From: Desulfomicrobiaceae bacterium
Lineage (GTDB): Bacteria; Desulfobacterota; Desulfovibrionia; Desulfovibrionales; Desulfomicrobiaceae
Direction: 5' to 3'
DNA length: 6,863 bases
Assembly (NCBI GenBank): GCA_003530935.1
Contig: DPEO01000095.1
Coordinates: forward strand, 1 to 6,863
Positions within the stretch are counted from its first letter, which is position 1. Every line of letters begins with the position of its first letter. Both the position numbers and the translations under genes were made by a program. Positions 6,379-6,863 of the stretch are shown here, in pieces. Below the pieces are notes generated by a model, which was not told the DNA's origin, searched no databases, and was given only the letters and a program-made list of their open reading frames with translations.

Positions 6379-6841
6379 TCCCGGCGGGGCCGCGCCGCAG
6401 GCCGCCGTGCCCACGCCGCCCCCGTGGCAACGGCGCCTGGTGGCGGCCGTGATTTTCGGCCTCCTTTTCACGGGTCTTGCCCAGATGCCCATTTTCAAGC
6501 GCTACTACCTGGCGGACGTACCGGGCTTTGCCTGGACTGCGGACTTTTACGCCACCCACCGCATGCACTACGCGCTCGCCGCACTGCTGCTCTTCTGGTT
6601 GAGCTACCGAGCTACCCTGGGCATCGCGGCATGGCGTCGCGGATGGCGGCCCCGCCGGGCCGCTGTGCTCAAGGCCGTCCTCTGGCTCGGCATCGTGGCC
6701 ACGGGACTCGCCCGGGTGGCCAAGAACACCCCGGAGGTCTTTTTCTCGCCGACGACCACGATGCTTCTGGACTGGATCCACCTCGCCCTGCCCTTTGTCC
6801 TCGCGCCGGTGGCACTGTTGGCTCGGCGAAACAGGGAATAA
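6365..6841 (+). CDS. Small four-helix membrane protein, probable cytochrome b-type subunit
   Basis: I do not recognise an exact family. ATG 6365 has AAGGAGG 6 bases upstream and gives a 158-residue protein whose start overlaps the iron-sulfur gene by 14 bases, a sign of tight coupling. After a proline-rich N-terminus, four hydrophobic helices are visible at about 25-41, 67-88, 101-118 and 132-153. H65 and H68 (ATHRMHYA) lie at the start of helix 2, and H139 (DWIHLALPF) lies in helix 4. H68 and H139 could bind one heme b, which would make this the quinone-reactive membrane partner of the iron-sulfur protein, as in FdnI- or HybB-like systems. It is shorter than typical FdnI and unlike the ten-helix NrfD/HybB proteins. 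The loop between helices 1 and 2 holds aromatic residues (FKRYYLADVPGFAWTADFY) that may sit near the periplasmic surface. Heme binding is inferred from histidine placement and context, not proven. Confidence 0.7.
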   Translation: MKTSNPGGAAPQAAVPTPPPWQRRLVAAVIFGLLFTGLAQMPIFKRYYLADVPGFAWTADFYATHRMHYALAALLLFWLSYRATLGIAAWRRGWRPRRAAVLKAVLWLGIVATGLARVAKNTPEVFFSPTTTMLLDWIHLALPFVLAPVALLARRNRE

Positions 6842-6863
6842 AAAAAATCCGCACCCTCGGAAA
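6840..6863. other. A-tract at the cluster end, possibly one side of a bidirectional terminator cut by the window edge
   Basis: Eight A residues (6840-6847) begin within the TAA stop of the last gene and are followed by TCCGCACCCTCGGAAA. An A-tract before a stem is common in bidirectional terminators, but the window ends before any second arm or T-tract can be seen. Confidence 0.2.

Noticed and set aside
1..6863. CRISPR arrays, tRNA or rRNA genes, insertion sequences and long direct repeats
   Set aside because: None seen: no regularly spaced repeats, no transposase-like translation, and non-coding gaps of at most about 115 bases.

Overview
The window looks like chromosomal DNA from a GC-rich, Gram-negative, anaerobically respiring bacterium. 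The gene set (a Liv-type transporter, a PAS-containing chemoreceptor, and a multiheme cytochrome with b-type and iron-sulfur partners) would fit a sulfate reducer-like member of the Desulfobacterota, for example Desulfovibrionales. That placement is inferred from gene content and base composition only. All six genes are on the + strand, and the sequence is almost fully coding.

Layout: (1) 1-1384 is the end of a branched-chain amino acid ABC transporter operon. It holds livG, cut by the left edge inside its Walker A motif, and livF, which overlaps livG by 20 bases. (2) 1500-3026 is a stand-alone methyl-accepting chemotaxis protein with two N-terminal membrane segments, a cytoplasmic PAS domain and a full signalling domain. 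Non-coding gaps of 115 and 89 bases separate it from its neighbours. (3) 3116-6841 is a four-gene respiratory cluster. Its genes encode a membrane-anchored octaheme cytochrome c of the octaheme tetrathionate reductase (OTR) family, a PhsC/hydrogenase-type cytochrome b, a Tat-exported protein with four iron-sulfur motifs (one missing a cysteine), and a small four-helix membrane protein that may be a second cytochrome b.

How the cluster may work: the b-type subunits would exchange electrons with the quinone pool in the membrane. The Tat-exported iron-sulfur protein would wire electrons on the periplasmic face, and the octaheme protein would be the terminal catalyst or an electron hub. No molybdopterin catalytic subunit (TtrA, PhsA or PsrA type) lies within the window, although such iron-sulfur proteins usually accompany one. 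The octaheme protein is therefore the best candidate for the catalytic subunit. The substrate cannot be read from the sequence; tetrathionate, nitrite, hydroxylamine and another sulfur compound are all possible.

The most striking regulatory feature is a strong intrinsic terminator at 5376-5409, in the middle of the respiratory cluster. Its T-tract sits three bases from the ribosome binding site of the iron-sulfur gene, and a perfect TTGACA lies just upstream. The cluster is thus probably expressed as two differently controlled halves.
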